This document shows, piece after piece, positions 11,031 to 22,083 of a stretch of DNA of 64,000 nt. The notes below the pieces were generated by a model that did not search any database, was not told where the DNA came from, and worked only from the letters and a program-made list of their open reading frames with translations. Both the position numbers and the translations under genes were made by a program. The first letter of the stretch is position 1, and every line of letters starts with the position of its first letter. The DNA is from Flavobacteriaceae bacterium LSUCC0859 (lineage in GTDB: Bacteria; Bacteroidota; Bacteroidia; Flavobacteriales; Flavobacteriaceae): the NCBI GenBank assembly GCA_022239325.1, contig JAKOGP010000003.1, forward strand, positions 1 to 64,000, written 5' to 3'.

Positions 11031-11660
11031 ATGCAAATAGGTTTGAGATCTGTTTTGTCTTTCATTGTGATTGTTATTTTATCTGGTTTCAGAGATCATA
11101 AACAACCCTTACGATATAAAGTGCCTACTCATTTGTCTGCTCCAACTCTAAAATATCAGGTGGGAGCTATCCCCATAACCACGGAGCCCCTTCAAATTCC
11201 ATTTACCGGGCAATCCTACATAGGTTTCAAAGAAGCTCTGGCATTAAAAGAATCTTCGGGTAATTATGCCTCCATAAATACCTTGGGATACTTGGGTAAA
11301 TATCAGTTTGGAAAAAACACTTTGGCTTTTTACGGACAAGAGAACACCAGTTGCTTTATGAATGACCCAGCCCTTCAAGAGAGAATATTCTTTCATAACA
11401 CTGCTAGAAATAAATGGATTTTAAGACGCGATATTAAAAGGTATGTGGGGGTTAAAATGAATGGTATTTTGATTTCTGAGTCTGGAATCTTGGCAGCTGC
11501 TCACTTAGCTGGGGCTGGAAATGTTAAGAAATACCTCCGTTCCTGGGGAAGCCAAAATTTCACAGATGCTTATCAGACGAGTATTGAAGACTATTTGGTT
11601 CTATTTTCTGGATTTAATTTAGGAGATATAAAAAGCACAAAGCAGGTGCATTTTATCTAA
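11031..11660 (+). CDS. Exported lytic transglycosylase-like protein
   Basis: The 209-residue protein begins with a hydrophobic export segment (about residues 5-20). Its central part carries ALKESSGNYASIN near residue 72, which resembles the glutamate motif of soluble-lytic-transglycosylase-like domains, followed by LGYLGKYQFGKNTL. The later GILAAAHLAGAGNVKKYL segment also fits that fold. It probably cleaves peptidoglycan, and it follows mltG and dapF in the same direction, but it has its own promoter. In flavobacteria this position between mltG and the dnaA region is commonly held by a cell-wall-binding protein. Catalytic activity is inferred. Confidence 0.7.
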   Translation: MQIGLRSVLSFIVIVILSGFRDHKQPLRYKVPTHLSAPTLKYQVGAIPITTEPLQIPFTGQSYIGFKEALALKESSGNYASINTLGYLGKYQFGKNTLAFYGQENTSCFMNDPALQERIFFHNTARNKWILRRDIKRYVGVKMNGILISESGILAAAHLAGAGNVKKYLRSWGSQNFTDAYQTSIEDYLVLFSGFNLGDIKSTKQVHFI

Positions 11661-11730
11661 TGTTTTGAAACTCGCTGGAGTAGTCCGTATAGAGGCTTCT
11701 ATTCTACCAAAAGCCTCTTCATTCATTGTA

Positions 11731-12453
11731 TTAGGATCCAATCAGAAAAATACAGGGTCTTTTATGCAAGTCTGGTAGGTTTTTTTTCCAATAGCTCACA
11801 CTTTCCGTCTTAATAAATTCATTTTCTAAGCTTATATCACAGGCTATACAAAGCAAAGTATTTGGAAGTAAAGTTTTACACAAACTAGTCAGAAGCGCTT
11901 CATTTCTATAAGGGGTTTCTATAAACATTTGTGTCTGCCCTTTCTTCATCATTGTGTTTTCAAGGTCTTTAATGGCTTTGCTTCTTTCTTTCTGATCTAT
12001 GGGGAGATATCCATTAAAAGTAAAACTTTGTCCGTTAAACCCACTAGCCATTAGAGAAAGAAGTAGGGAAGAAGGTCCCACCAAAGGCAGTACTTGAATT
12101 TTTTTTTGGTGCGCTATTGCTACTATTTCTGCTCCTGGATCTGCTACACCAGGGCACCCTGCCTCTGAAATAACACCCACTGATTGTCCTTGCAAACAAG
12201 GATCTAGAAAACTAGCTAATAAGCTAGGGTCCGTAAATTTGTTTAAAACCTCTATCTGTAAACTTTGCTGTGGTTTTTTTGGACATATTTTTTTTATAAA
12301 CCGCCTAGCTGTTTTTTCATTTTCTACAATAAAACAATCTATTTCTTCAATTGTTTTTTTTACGGAAAGTGGCAGCACCTCTAAGGGTTCATTGTCTCCC
12401 AGGGTTGTTGGAATAAGATAGACTGACCCATATGGTGGTCTTATTTGGCTCAT
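11731..12453 (-). CDS. SAM-dependent methyltransferase, tetrapyrrole methylase fold (RsmI-related)
   Basis: This 240-residue protein belongs to the fold shared by RsmI (16S rRNA C1402 2'-O-methyltransferase) and cobalamin or siroheme methylases. The start has YLIPTTLGDNEPLEVLP, and SVGVISEAGCPGVADPGAEIVA near residue 92 is the RsmI-type cofactor loop; LVGPSSLLLSLMASGFNGQSF near residue 123 is also RsmI-like. It is shorter than typical RsmI and diverged at the start, so it may modify a different target. It follows dnaA on the same strand with a 15-base gap. Confidence 0.8.
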   Translation of the reverse strand: MSQIRPPYGSVYLIPTTLGDNEPLEVLPLSVKKTIEEIDCFIVENEKTARRFIKKICPKKPQQSLQIEVLNKFTDPSLLASFLDPCLQGQSVGVISEAGCPGVADPGAEIVAIAHQKKIQVLPLVGPSSLLLSLMASGFNGQSFTFNGYLPIDQKERSKAIKDLENTMMKKGQTQMFIETPYRNEALLTSLCKTLLPNTLLCIACDISLENEFIKTESVSYWKKNLPDLHKRPCIFLIGS

Positions 12454-12468
12454 AAAAAATATAAGGGC

Positions 12469-13893
12469 TTATGAAAACTTCTTAGTGAGGTCTTCAATGT
12501 ATTTTTTGAATTGCTTGTCTGTCTCTGCTAAGTTATCTACAGTTTTACATGCATGTAAAACAGTTGCATGGTCTCTTTTTCCTATTTGTGTGCCAATACT
12601 GGCTAAAGAGGCTTTGGTGAATTTCTTAGCAAAAAACATAGCAAGTTGTCTGGCCTGAACAATATGTCTCTTTCTTGTTTTTGACTGTAAGGTGCTTACA
12701 TCCATCTCAAAGTAGTCAGATACTACTTTTTGAATATAATCTATGGATACTTCGCGTTTGGTGTTTTTCACAAACTTTTCTACTACCTGCTGAGCCAGAT
12801 CTAGAGTGACCTCTTTTTTATTAAAAGAGGATTGGGCAATTAAAGAAATGATAGCGCCTTCTAATTCTCTAACATTTGTTTTGATGTTTTTAGCTACGTA
12901 ATCAATAATGTCGTCTGACATTTCTACGCCATCCTTATACAGTTTGTTTTTTAAAATGGATATTCTTGTTTCAAAATCTGGAGTTTGTAGCTCCGCAGAA
13001 AGTCCCCATTTAAACCTTGAAAGTAATCTCTGCTCTATGTCCTGCATATCTACAGGGGCTTTATCAGAGGTTAAAATGACTTGTTTTCCATTTTGATGTA
13101 GGTGATTAAAGATGTGGAAAAATACATCTTGCGTACCAGACTTTCCGGATAGGAACTGAACATCATCTATGATTAATACATCTATAAGCTGATAAAAATG
13201 AATAAAATCATTTCGAGTGTTCTTTTTTACAGACTCTATATATTGTTGGGTAAATTTCTCAGCAGAGATATATAGCACCGTTCTCTCTGGGTATTTATCT
13301 TTAATCTCTACGCCAATGGCATGCGCTAAGTGTGTTTTTCCAAGTCCTACTCCACCAAAAATTAGTAATGGATTAAAAGAGGTTCCTCCTGGTTTATTAG
13401 CAACAGCCATCCCAGCAGATCTCGCTAGTCTATTAGAATCTCCTTCTAAAAAGTTATCAAAATTATAGTTTGGATTGAGTTGGGATTCAATTTTCACATT
13501 CCTAATTCCAGGAATAACAAAAGGATTCTTGAGTTCTGGACTTTTAGACCTAACAGGCACATCTATCTCTTGAGGTGCGTGAGAATGCCTGTTGGCACTT
13601 GGAATTTTTTCAGTGAATGGTTCTCTATTCCCATAGGTGTTTTCCATTCTGATAATGTACACCAGTTTGGCACCTTCTCCTAAAGACTTGGTTAAAGCTA
13701 CCTTAAGGAGTTTTACATAGTGTTCTTCTAGCCACTCATAGAAAAATTTACTAGGAACCTGAACACTTAAAGCGTTTTCTGTGAGTTTAACAGGTTTAAT
13801 AGGCTCAAACCAAGTTTTATACGCCTGAGGTTGGATATTGTCCTTTATAAAAGTAAGACAGTCGTTCCATACGTCGTTAGCGTTAACACTCAT
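12469..13893 (-). CDS. dnaA: Chromosomal replication initiator protein DnaA
   Basis: DnaA binds the origin and opens DNA for replication. The 474-residue protein shows all domains: an N-terminal oligomerisation part (WNDCLTFIKDN), a linker, an AAA+ ATPase with GGVGLGKTHLAHAIG near residue 180 and LIIDDVQFLSGK near residue 240, and a DNA-binding helix-turn-helix ending in IGKRDHATVLHACKTV near residue 445. Two 11-base direct repeats sit immediately before its ATG. In some Flavobacteriaceae a small tyrosine-phosphatase gene lies between dnaA and the methyltransferase; it is absent here. Confidence 0.98.
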   Translation of the reverse strand: MSVNANDVWNDCLTFIKDNIQPQAYKTWFEPIKPVKLTENALSVQVPSKFFYEWLEEHYVKLLKVALTKSLGEGAKLVYIIRMENTYGNREPFTEKIPSANRHSHAPQEIDVPVRSKSPELKNPFVIPGIRNVKIESQLNPNYNFDNFLEGDSNRLARSAGMAVANKPGGTSFNPLLIFGGVGLGKTHLAHAIGVEIKDKYPERTVLYISAEKFTQQYIESVKKNTRNDFIHFYQLIDVLIIDDVQFLSGKSGTQDVFFHIFNHLHQNGKQVILTSDKAPVDMQDIEQRLLSRFKWGLSAELQTPDFETRISILKNKLYKDGVEMSDDIIDYVAKNIKTNVRELEGAIISLIAQSSFNKKEVTLDLAQQVVEKFVKNTKREVSIDYIQKVVSDYFEMDVSTLQSKTRKRHIVQARQLAMFFAKKFTKASLASIGTQIGKRDHATVLHACKTVDNLAETDKQFKKYIEDLTKKFS

Positions 13894-13917
13894 TATTTAG
13901 GTTAGGTATTTAGGTTA
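13894..13917 (-). repeat. Direct repeat abutting the dnaA start codon
   Basis: On the minus strand TAACCTAAATA occurs twice with a 13-base period and ends directly at the dnaA ATG. No Shine-Dalgarno-like sequence is present between repeat and start. It may be part of the dnaA leader or a protein-binding site; no function is known to me. The rest of the 198-base gap is A+T-rich and shows no clear DnaA boxes. Confidence 0.55.
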
Positions 13918-14091
13918 TTTTTAGTTGAAAATCAAAACAAATGTTTGTAGTGATTTATTATAGGATGACAAATATGTGAACAAAAAACTTAAAAAAAAAA
14001 TCAATTGGGGTTGATTATTCCATTTTTTTTATTCATTATTTCTCACCAAAAATTTGGAGATTAAATATAGTGTAATATTTTAAAAATTCGG

Positions 14092-14499
14092 ATGATTAGT
14101 TCAAAAAAAAATATAGAAATTAGATATGGAGAAACAGACCAGATGGGTGTTGTTTATCACGGTAGCTATCCAGCTTATTTAGAGATAGGTAGGATAGATT
14201 GGTTGGCTCAAATGGGGTTTTCATATGCTCAGATGGAACGCGATGGTCATATACTTCCTGTGGTGTCTCTTCAAATAGATTTTAATAAATCATTGTATTT
14301 TGGAGACACCCTTAGCTTAGAAACTCGATTGTTAAAAATACCTCAGGTTAAAATTGAATTTGAATACCGACTAATCAATCAAAAAGGAGAGCTCATTGGG
14401 ACGGCCAAAACTACTTTAGCTTTTATGAACAAACATACCTATAAGCCCATTGCCTGTCCTGAGGGATTGCTAAAGAAAATTAAGGCTACTCAGATTTAG
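14092..14499 (+). CDS. Acyl-CoA thioesterase, hotdog fold (YbgC/FadM type)
   Basis: The enzyme is expected to hydrolyse an acyl-CoA thioester in the cytoplasm. The 135-residue protein carries the 4HBT signature RYGETDQMGVVYHGSYPAYLEIGRID (about residues 11-36), where the aspartate near residue 15 is the usual catalytic residue. The last 27 codons lie in the first copy of an 80-base tandem duplication, and its TAG stop is formed at the junction with the second copy. Without the duplication the frame would have continued for three more residues (HLI) to a TAA at 14586. Confidence 0.9.
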   Translation: MISSKKNIEIRYGETDQMGVVYHGSYPAYLEIGRIDWLAQMGFSYAQMERDGHILPVVSLQIDFNKSLYFGDTLSLETRLLKIPQVKIEFEYRLINQKGELIGTAKTTLAFMNKHTYKPIACPEGLLKKIKATQI

Positions 14500-14574
14500 C
14501 TTTTATGAACAAACTTGCCTTTAAGCCTATTCTCTGTCTGGAGGGATTGCTAAAGAGAATTAAGGCTACTCAGA
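14415..14574. repeat. 80-bp tandem duplication at the thioesterase/yigZ convergent junction
   Basis: Copy one (14415-14494) is the 3' end of the thioesterase gene. Copy two (14495-14574) follows with no spacer and differs at nine positions by eye (71 of 80 identical). Copy two still has an open frame from an ATG at 14505 to TAA at 14588. The stop codon and last three codons of yigZ (minus strand) fall inside copy two. The nine differences show that the event is not very recent. Confidence 0.92.
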
Positions 14575-15171
14575 TACATTTAATTTAATATCTCTGTGAT
14601 CTCTAATAGTTTTCTCAAATTCTGCTGAAATGTCTAGAGGGATCTCAATTAAAATCTCACATAGATTACCAAGCTTTTGATCTAAGATCACAGCATGCTG
14701 TTGTTTAATGAGCCTCATTAATACATGAAGCTTTGGATAAGTGACGGATAATTTATAAGATTTTTTGATTTTCCTTTTTACAATTTTGGCCTGTTCCAAA
14801 GCTCCCTGTGCTGCTGTTTTGTATGCACTTATTAGCCCGCCACTTCCAAGTTTTACACCTCCAAACTCTCTCACTACCACAACAGCTGTATAGCTGAGAT
14901 TAAAGGATTGAATTTGCCCATATATTGGAGCAGCTGCAGTATTGTTAGGTTCACCGTCATCATTTTTTCTTGAAATCTCTGGGTGTATCCCCATGCTCCA
15001 AGCGTAACAAAAATGATTGGCATTTGGATGGTCAGATTGCAACTTTTCTATAAACACTTTTAAATCTGCCTCTTTGTACAAGGGGATGGCATACCCCCAA
15101 AACTTGCTTTTCTTTTCTTTGTGTAAAAAAGCTTCAGTAGGATTGGAAAGGGTGTGAAATTCAGAGGTCAA
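14566..15171 (-). CDS. YigZ/IMPACT family protein
   Basis: The 201-residue protein has the N-terminal IMPACT (UPF0029) domain with YKEADLKVFIEKLQ and HFCYAWSMG near residue 55, DDGEPNNTAAAPIYGQI near residue 75, and REFGGVKLGSGGLISAYK near residue 102, then a C-terminal DUF1949-type domain. The biochemical role is unsettled; eukaryotic IMPACT regulates the kinase GCN2. The start overlaps the ribD 3' end by 11 bases, so it is translated from the same message. Its final residues VSE and stop lie in the second copy of an 80-base duplication. Confidence 0.9.
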   Translation of the reverse strand: MTSEFHTLSNPTEAFLHKEKKSKFWGYAIPLYKEADLKVFIEKLQSDHPNANHFCYAWSMGIHPEISRKNDDGEPNNTAAAPIYGQIQSFNLSYTAVVVVREFGGVKLGSGGLISAYKTAAQGALEQAKIVKRKIKKSYKLSVTYPKLHVLMRLIKQQHAVILDQKLGNLCEILIEIPLDISAEFEKTIRDHRDIKLNVSE

Positions 15172-16213
15172 AATGTGGTTTTATATAATGAAGCAAATCT
15201 TGTTCTATGGTTTCTTTTTCAATGCATCTCCCAGACAAAGCAACTGCCTTCAGGCCGGTACCTAGTGTGTTTTTCGAATGAAAGATTCTGGCCTCATCCC
15301 ATATGTTTTCCTGAATAAAAATAGAAAGAGTTTTTGCGCCTCCTTCTACAATTACACTAGATATACCCTCCAAGAACAAAGCATTTGCAATTTGTTTTGC
15401 TAGAGGTTTTTTGAAATCTATTGGCAGGTAGGTAATATTTTGGTCTCCTTTCTGTGGTATAACACTAAGGTCTGTAATACATATTATTTTTTTGTGTAGG
15501 CTAAATAGTGGTGCTGTTTGAGGTAAACTTAAGTCCCTGTCTATATAAATTGGAATGGGGGAGGTGCCGGACCATAGTCTTGCGTCTAGTCTGGGAGCGT
15601 CATCTACAAGGGTATGGGCTCCAATTAAAACGGCGTGTTCTTCGGTGCGCCATTTGTGAACTCTTTGTTTAGACAAGGGAGAAGAAATCCAATAAGACGT
15701 TCTATTTTTTCTTGGAGGTGCCATATAGGCATCGGCGCTCTGCGCCCACTTTAATATAATATAAGGCCGCTGCTTGTTTTGAAGGCTTAAAAAACGCCTG
15801 TGATGAAAATGACAGGAAGCTGCTAGAACTCCCTGAATAACCTGAATACCTGCGGATTCCAAAATAGCCACGCCTTTGCCAGATACTTTTGGATTGGGGT
15901 CTAAAATTCCAATAACTACCCTAGGAATACCAAGAGATACAATGTGATTGGCACATGGAGGGGTATTCCCATAATGGGCGCAGGGTTCTAAGGTGACATA
16001 AAGCGTTGCTTTTCTGAGTAAACCCTTATCAGACACCTTTCCCATGGCTTGGACCTCTGCGTGAGGGCCTCCAAATGGACTGGTAAAACCCTCTGAAATG
16101 ATTTTGTTATTACAAACAATGACACAGCCAACCATGGGGTTGGGGTAGCACTGCCTAATGGCATTTTTCCCCACAGAGATGGCTCTTGACATGTATTTTT
16201 CATGTATCTTCAC
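15161..16213 (-). CDS. ribD: Bifunctional riboflavin biosynthesis deaminase/reductase RibD
   Basis: RibD performs the second and third steps of riboflavin synthesis. The N-terminal deaminase domain has PNPMVGCVIV near residue 25 and the zinc ligands in GPHAEVQ near residue 50 and EPCAHYGNTPPC near residue 76. The C-terminal reductase domain has YIILKWAQSADAYM near residue 147 and VIVEGGAKTL near residue 285. The length of 350 is normal. A -7 box lies only five bases upstream of the ATG, so the message is predicted to be nearly leaderless. yigZ overlaps its 3' end. Confidence 0.95.
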   Translation of the reverse strand: MKIHEKYMSRAISVGKNAIRQCYPNPMVGCVIVCNNKIISEGFTSPFGGPHAEVQAMGKVSDKGLLRKATLYVTLEPCAHYGNTPPCANHIVSLGIPRVVIGILDPNPKVSGKGVAILESAGIQVIQGVLAASCHFHHRRFLSLQNKQRPYIILKWAQSADAYMAPPRKNRTSYWISSPLSKQRVHKWRTEEHAVLIGAHTLVDDAPRLDARLWSGTSPIPIYIDRDLSLPQTAPLFSLHKKIICITDLSVIPQKGDQNITYLPIDFKKPLAKQIANALFLEGISSVIVEGGAKTLSIFIQENIWDEARIFHSKNTLGTGLKAVALSGRCIEKETIEQDLLHYIKPHFDL

Positions 16214-16217
16214 CCTA

Positions 16218-16225
16218 CAAAAATA
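16218..16225 (-). promoter_or_regulatory. Predicted ribD promoter, -7 box almost at the start codon
   Basis: The minus strand reads TATTTTTG, matching TAnnTTTG, and ends five bases before the ribD ATG. Transcription should start at or next to the A of the ATG, implying a leaderless or near-leaderless mRNA. Confidence 0.5.
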
Positions 16226-16260
16226 GCAGTTTTTATTCCATTAAAAGCAAGATTTAAAAG

Positions 16261-16736
16261 ATGGTTATTAGAGCGATAAAAAAGTCTGACAATCCTACTG
16301 TGGCAAAGGTTGTTAGGCAGGTTTTAGAAGACTTAGGGGTCCCAAAAGTAGGGACGGCATATGCAGATAAGGCACTAGATATGATGTATGAAACCTACCA
16401 GAAACCCAAGAGCGAATATTTTGTTTTAGAAGTGAATGGTCGCATTTTAGGGTGTGCTGGCATAGCGCCATTGGATCATTATGAAGGACTTGTTTGTGAG
16501 CTCCAAAAAATGTATTTTCTAGAAGAGGCCAGAGGCAAAGGATACGGAGAGAAAATGATACAAGTTTGCTTACAAAAAGCAAGGGAATTTGGATTTGAGC
16601 AATGTTATTTGGAGACTATGCCCTATATGAAAGCCGCTCAAAAATTGTATACAAAAACTGGATTTACCTACTTAGACGGCCCCATGGGAGACACAGGTCA
16701 TTATGCTTGTCCTGTTCATATGATATTAGATTTATA

Positions 16737-16737
<1 letters not shown>
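16261..16737 (+). CDS. GNAT family N-acetyltransferase
   Basis: The 158-residue protein has a clear GNAT core: ILGCAGIAPLD near residue 63, then ELQKMYFLEEARGKGYGEKMIQ (about residues 80-101), which includes the R/Q-x-x-G-x-G acetyl-CoA loop as RGKGYG, and a C-terminal CYLETMPYMKAAQKLYTKTGF motif. The substrate is unknown. Its TAG stop overlaps the GTG start of prmC, so the two are translationally coupled. Confidence 0.85.
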
Positions 16738-19584
<2,847 letters not shown>

Positions 19585-19632
19585 TGTTGTATTTACAACA
19601 AATTGTTTTAAAAATAAATAGAAACTAATTTT

Positions 19633-19640
19633 TATCTTTG
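19633..19640 (+). promoter_or_regulatory. Predicted promoter of the DUF6913 gene and dapA, -7 box
   Basis: TATCTTTG matches TAnnTTTG and lies 26 bases before the ATG at 19667, giving a leader of about 20 bases. Confidence 0.48.
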
Positions 19641-19666
19641 TATGGTTAAATTTTAAGATTTGACAT

Positions 19667-20191
19667 ATGTTCTTTAAATCTATACTAGCGCCTATAAAAT
19701 TATTTTTTTTATCTATTAAAAATAGAGTATTGGAGCGCCGTGACATTCTTAGACCAGATGCCTCTGATGTATTGGTTTCCCTCGGGGTGCTGATAGATTT
19801 AGATACATTTTATGTGCCAACTGTTTTAGATGAGGTGTCCGCTGCTTTTAACATTCCTGCCCATAAAATACGGTGGCTTGGTTTTTCTAAAAATCAAATA
19901 TCTTCTGAGTTTCCAGCTTTTACACTAGAGTCAAATTTAAGTTGGTTTCAAGGGGATATATCTGAAGAGGCTACGAATTTTAAGCAGCATTCATATACTT
20001 ATTTGCTTAATTTTTATTCTTGTTCACACCCAACAATTGTCGCTATTAATCAAGAGATCCAGGCCAGTTTTAAAATTGGTTTTAATAAAAATATGGGACG
20101 CCAGTTAGATTTCATTTTTAACATTTCAAATTTAAGTATCCGCGATATTATATTTCAATTGGGTGCTTATATTCACAAAATATCTATATAA
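19667..20191 (+). CDS. DUF6913-like protein of unknown function
   Basis: The 174-residue protein has a hydrophobic, basic N-terminal stretch (about residues 1-20) and a soluble part with LGVLIDLDTFY near residue 39, LSWFQGD near residue 91, and YLLNFYSCSHPTIVAIN near residue 111. I recognise the pattern as a flavobacterial family of unknown function (DUF6913, from memory). Its stop codon is directly followed by the dapA ATG with no spacer, so it shares an operon with dapA. Confidence 0.65.
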   Translation: MFFKSILAPIKLFFLSIKNRVLERRDILRPDASDVLVSLGVLIDLDTFYVPTVLDEVSAAFNIPAHKIRWLGFSKNQISSEFPAFTLESNLSWFQGDISEEATNFKQHSYTYLLNFYSCSHPTIVAINQEIQASFKIGFNKNMGRQLDFIFNISNLSIRDIIFQLGAYIHKISI

Positions 20192-21094
20192 ATGAAAGCA
20201 TTCACAGGAACTGCTGTTGCCCTTATTACCCCTTTTAACGCCGAGCATCAGGTTGACGTTTTAGCGCTTAAAAAGCTAGTGCGCTACAATATTGAGGCTG
20301 GAATTGATTATCTGGTGGTTTTGGGAACAACTGCAGAAACGGCTACCTTGTCTGAAGCAGAACAAGAGTTGGTTTTAGAAACTGTGGTTCGAGAAAATGC
20401 CTCTAAACTTCCATTAGTTTTGGGTATGGGAGGTAACGACACTTTGAGTTTGGTGCATAAAATCAGAAATACCAATCTCAGTGATTTCTCTGCTATCTTA
20501 TCTGTAACTCCCTATTATAATAAACCCACTCAGGAAGGTTTGGAAGCTCATTTTAATGCAGTGGCACAGGCCAGTCCAATACCAGTGATTATTTATAATG
20601 TTCCATCAAGAACAGGAGTGAATATGCTTGCTAAAACAAGTCTGAACATAGCCAGGAAAAACAAGAATGTTATAGGGATTAAGGAGGCCTGTGGTGATCT
20701 ATCTCAAATTGCACAACTAATTAGTGGTAAAGAGGAAGATTTTCTGGTTATTTCTGGAGATGACGCTACTGCTTACCAGACTACTTTAGCTGGAGGCGCA
20801 GGTGTGATTTCAGTGATAGGGCAAGCCATACCAAAAGTTTTTAATTCATTAATAAAAGGTGCCACTCAGGGAAATAAGGAGGAAGACCATGCCAATAACG
20901 AAGCCTTACAACCACTGATTCAATCTATTTTTGAAGAGGGAAACCCAGCAGGGATTAAAGCGCTATTGTCTGTTGTAGGGGATTATCCGACGGGTGTTCG
21001 TCTCCCCCTTCTTCCTGCTTCTCAGGGCTTACAAGACAAAATAAGGCAACAATGGCATGATTTTGAACTAAAATTGAAAAGTATATCTGTTTAA
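20192..21094 (+). CDS. dapA: 4-hydroxy-tetrahydrodipicolinate synthase
   Basis: DapA condenses pyruvate with aspartate semialdehyde at the start of the diaminopimelate/lysine branch. The 300-residue TIM barrel has GTTAETATLS near residue 46, the tyrosine motif IIYNVPSRTGVN near residue 131, and the Schiff-base lysine in VIGIKEACGD near residue 162. It works in the same pathway as dapF at 8.6 kb. It is co-transcribed with the upstream DUF6913-like gene. Confidence 0.96.
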   Translation: MKAFTGTAVALITPFNAEHQVDVLALKKLVRYNIEAGIDYLVVLGTTAETATLSEAEQELVLETVVRENASKLPLVLGMGGNDTLSLVHKIRNTNLSDFSAILSVTPYYNKPTQEGLEAHFNAVAQASPIPVIIYNVPSRTGVNMLAKTSLNIARKNKNVIGIKEACGDLSQIAQLISGKEEDFLVISGDDATAYQTTLAGGAGVISVIGQAIPKVFNSLIKGATQGNKEEDHANNEALQPLIQSIFEEGNPAGIKALLSVVGDYPTGVRLPLLPASQGLQDKIRQQWHDFELKLKSISV

Positions 21095-21228
21095 TTTTAA
21101 CGTAAGTTTAAGGTCTTAGTTTCCTTTTTTAGACACAATTTATTCAACTTTATATCCTCAAAGTTATAGCTTAACTTGAGCTAGAATTTTAGCGAATTAA
21201 AATTTTTTTTATATCCATTTGGATTCCT

Positions 21229-21236
21229 TAATTTTG
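21229..21236 (+). promoter_or_regulatory. Predicted bamD promoter, -7 box next to the start codon
   Basis: TAATTTTG matches TAnnTTTG and ends four bases before the bamD ATG, so the mRNA is predicted to be leaderless or nearly so. The preceding gap (21095-21240) is A+T-rich and shows no other element I can name. Confidence 0.5.
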
Positions 21237-21240
21237 CAGG

Positions 21241-22065
21241 ATGTTTTTAAATAAAAGAATAGCAGTTATATTATTAATCTCGGGGCTTATTACGGTTTCC
21301 TGTAATGAGTACCAGCAGGCCATTAAGTCTACAGATTTAAAGGTTAAATATGACGCCGCAGAAACATTTTACAATCAAGGAGACTACAGACAAGCCAACC
21401 GTTTGTTTGAGCAAATTGCTCCAAAGTATGTGGGTAAACCCCAAGGGGAACGCGTTTTGTTTTTTCTAGCAGACAGCTATTTTAAAGTAGGTGACTACAA
21501 TGAAGCCGGTTATCAGTTTGAAAGGTTTATAAAATCTTATCCCAACAGTGACAAAGCAATAGAGGCAGCTTTTTTTGGGGCGAAAAGCTATTATGAATTA
21601 TCTCCGCTTTATTCTTTGGACCAGACAGACACGGACAAGGCCCTTGCTAAGCTCCAAAATTTTATAAATGCTCATGCAGAATCTCCTTTTGTAGCAGAGG
21701 CAAATGTACTAGCTAGAGAGCTCAGTATAAAAAAAGAAAGAAAATCTTTTGAAATAGCGAAGCAGTATTATAAAATAGCCGCAGGCTTTGACCATATTTT
21801 TCTTTTCGCAGCAGAAGAAGCATTGGCAAATTTTCTTGTAGATTTTCCAGGATCGCCCTTTAGAGAAGAGGTTTTATACCTACAGTTTGCTACGGCTCAC
21901 AATTTAGCGGAGAAGAGTGTGGCGTCTAAGAAAGCAGACAGAATTAAAAAAGCACAAGAGTCTATGAGGACCTTGCTTAAATATTATCCAGAGACTCAGT
22001 TCCTAAAGGAGGTAACAGATATGTCTGGAAAGTTAGATAAGGAGCTCGAGGCTCTAAGTGAATAA
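21241..22065 (+). CDS. bamD: Outer membrane protein assembly factor BamD (lipoprotein)
   Basis: BamD is the essential lipoprotein partner of BamA in inserting outer-membrane beta-barrels. The N-terminus has a lipoprotein signal ending in TVSC near residue 21. The rest is TPR-like helical repeats, for example AAETFYNQGDYRQANRLFEQ near residue 39 and FLADSYFKVGDYNEAGYQFE near residue 76. The length of 274 is typical. No alternative in-frame ATG lies near the start, so the predicted promoter gives a leaderless message. The genes rpoZ, coaBC, the DUF4835 gene and recN follow, the usual Bacteroidota order. Confidence 0.93.
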   Translation: MFLNKRIAVILLISGLITVSCNEYQQAIKSTDLKVKYDAAETFYNQGDYRQANRLFEQIAPKYVGKPQGERVLFFLADSYFKVGDYNEAGYQFERFIKSYPNSDKAIEAAFFGAKSYYELSPLYSLDQTDTDKALAKLQNFINAHAESPFVAEANVLARELSIKKERKSFEIAKQYYKIAAGFDHIFLFAAEEALANFLVDFPGSPFREEVLYLQFATAHNLAEKSVASKKADRIKKAQESMRTLLKYYPETQFLKEVTDMSGKLDKELEALSE

Positions 22066-22083
22066 TTTTTTATTACAAATAAG

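Noticed and set aside
11691-11718. Hairpin between the transglycosylase and methyltransferase genes as a terminator
   Set aside because: The stem is eight pairs with a 12-base loop and no T run on either side.
13894-14091. Possible replication origin next to dnaA
   Set aside because: The gap is short and A+T-rich, but I find no cluster of DnaA boxes (TTATCCACA-like); only partial matches such as TTATTCCAT and TTATTCATT occur. Strand-skew analysis of the genome would be needed.
16602-16736. Longer N-terminus for PrmC from the ATG at 16602
   Set aside because: These 45 codons lie inside the acetyltransferase gene in another frame and do not resemble PrmC; the GTG at 16737 gives the usual length.
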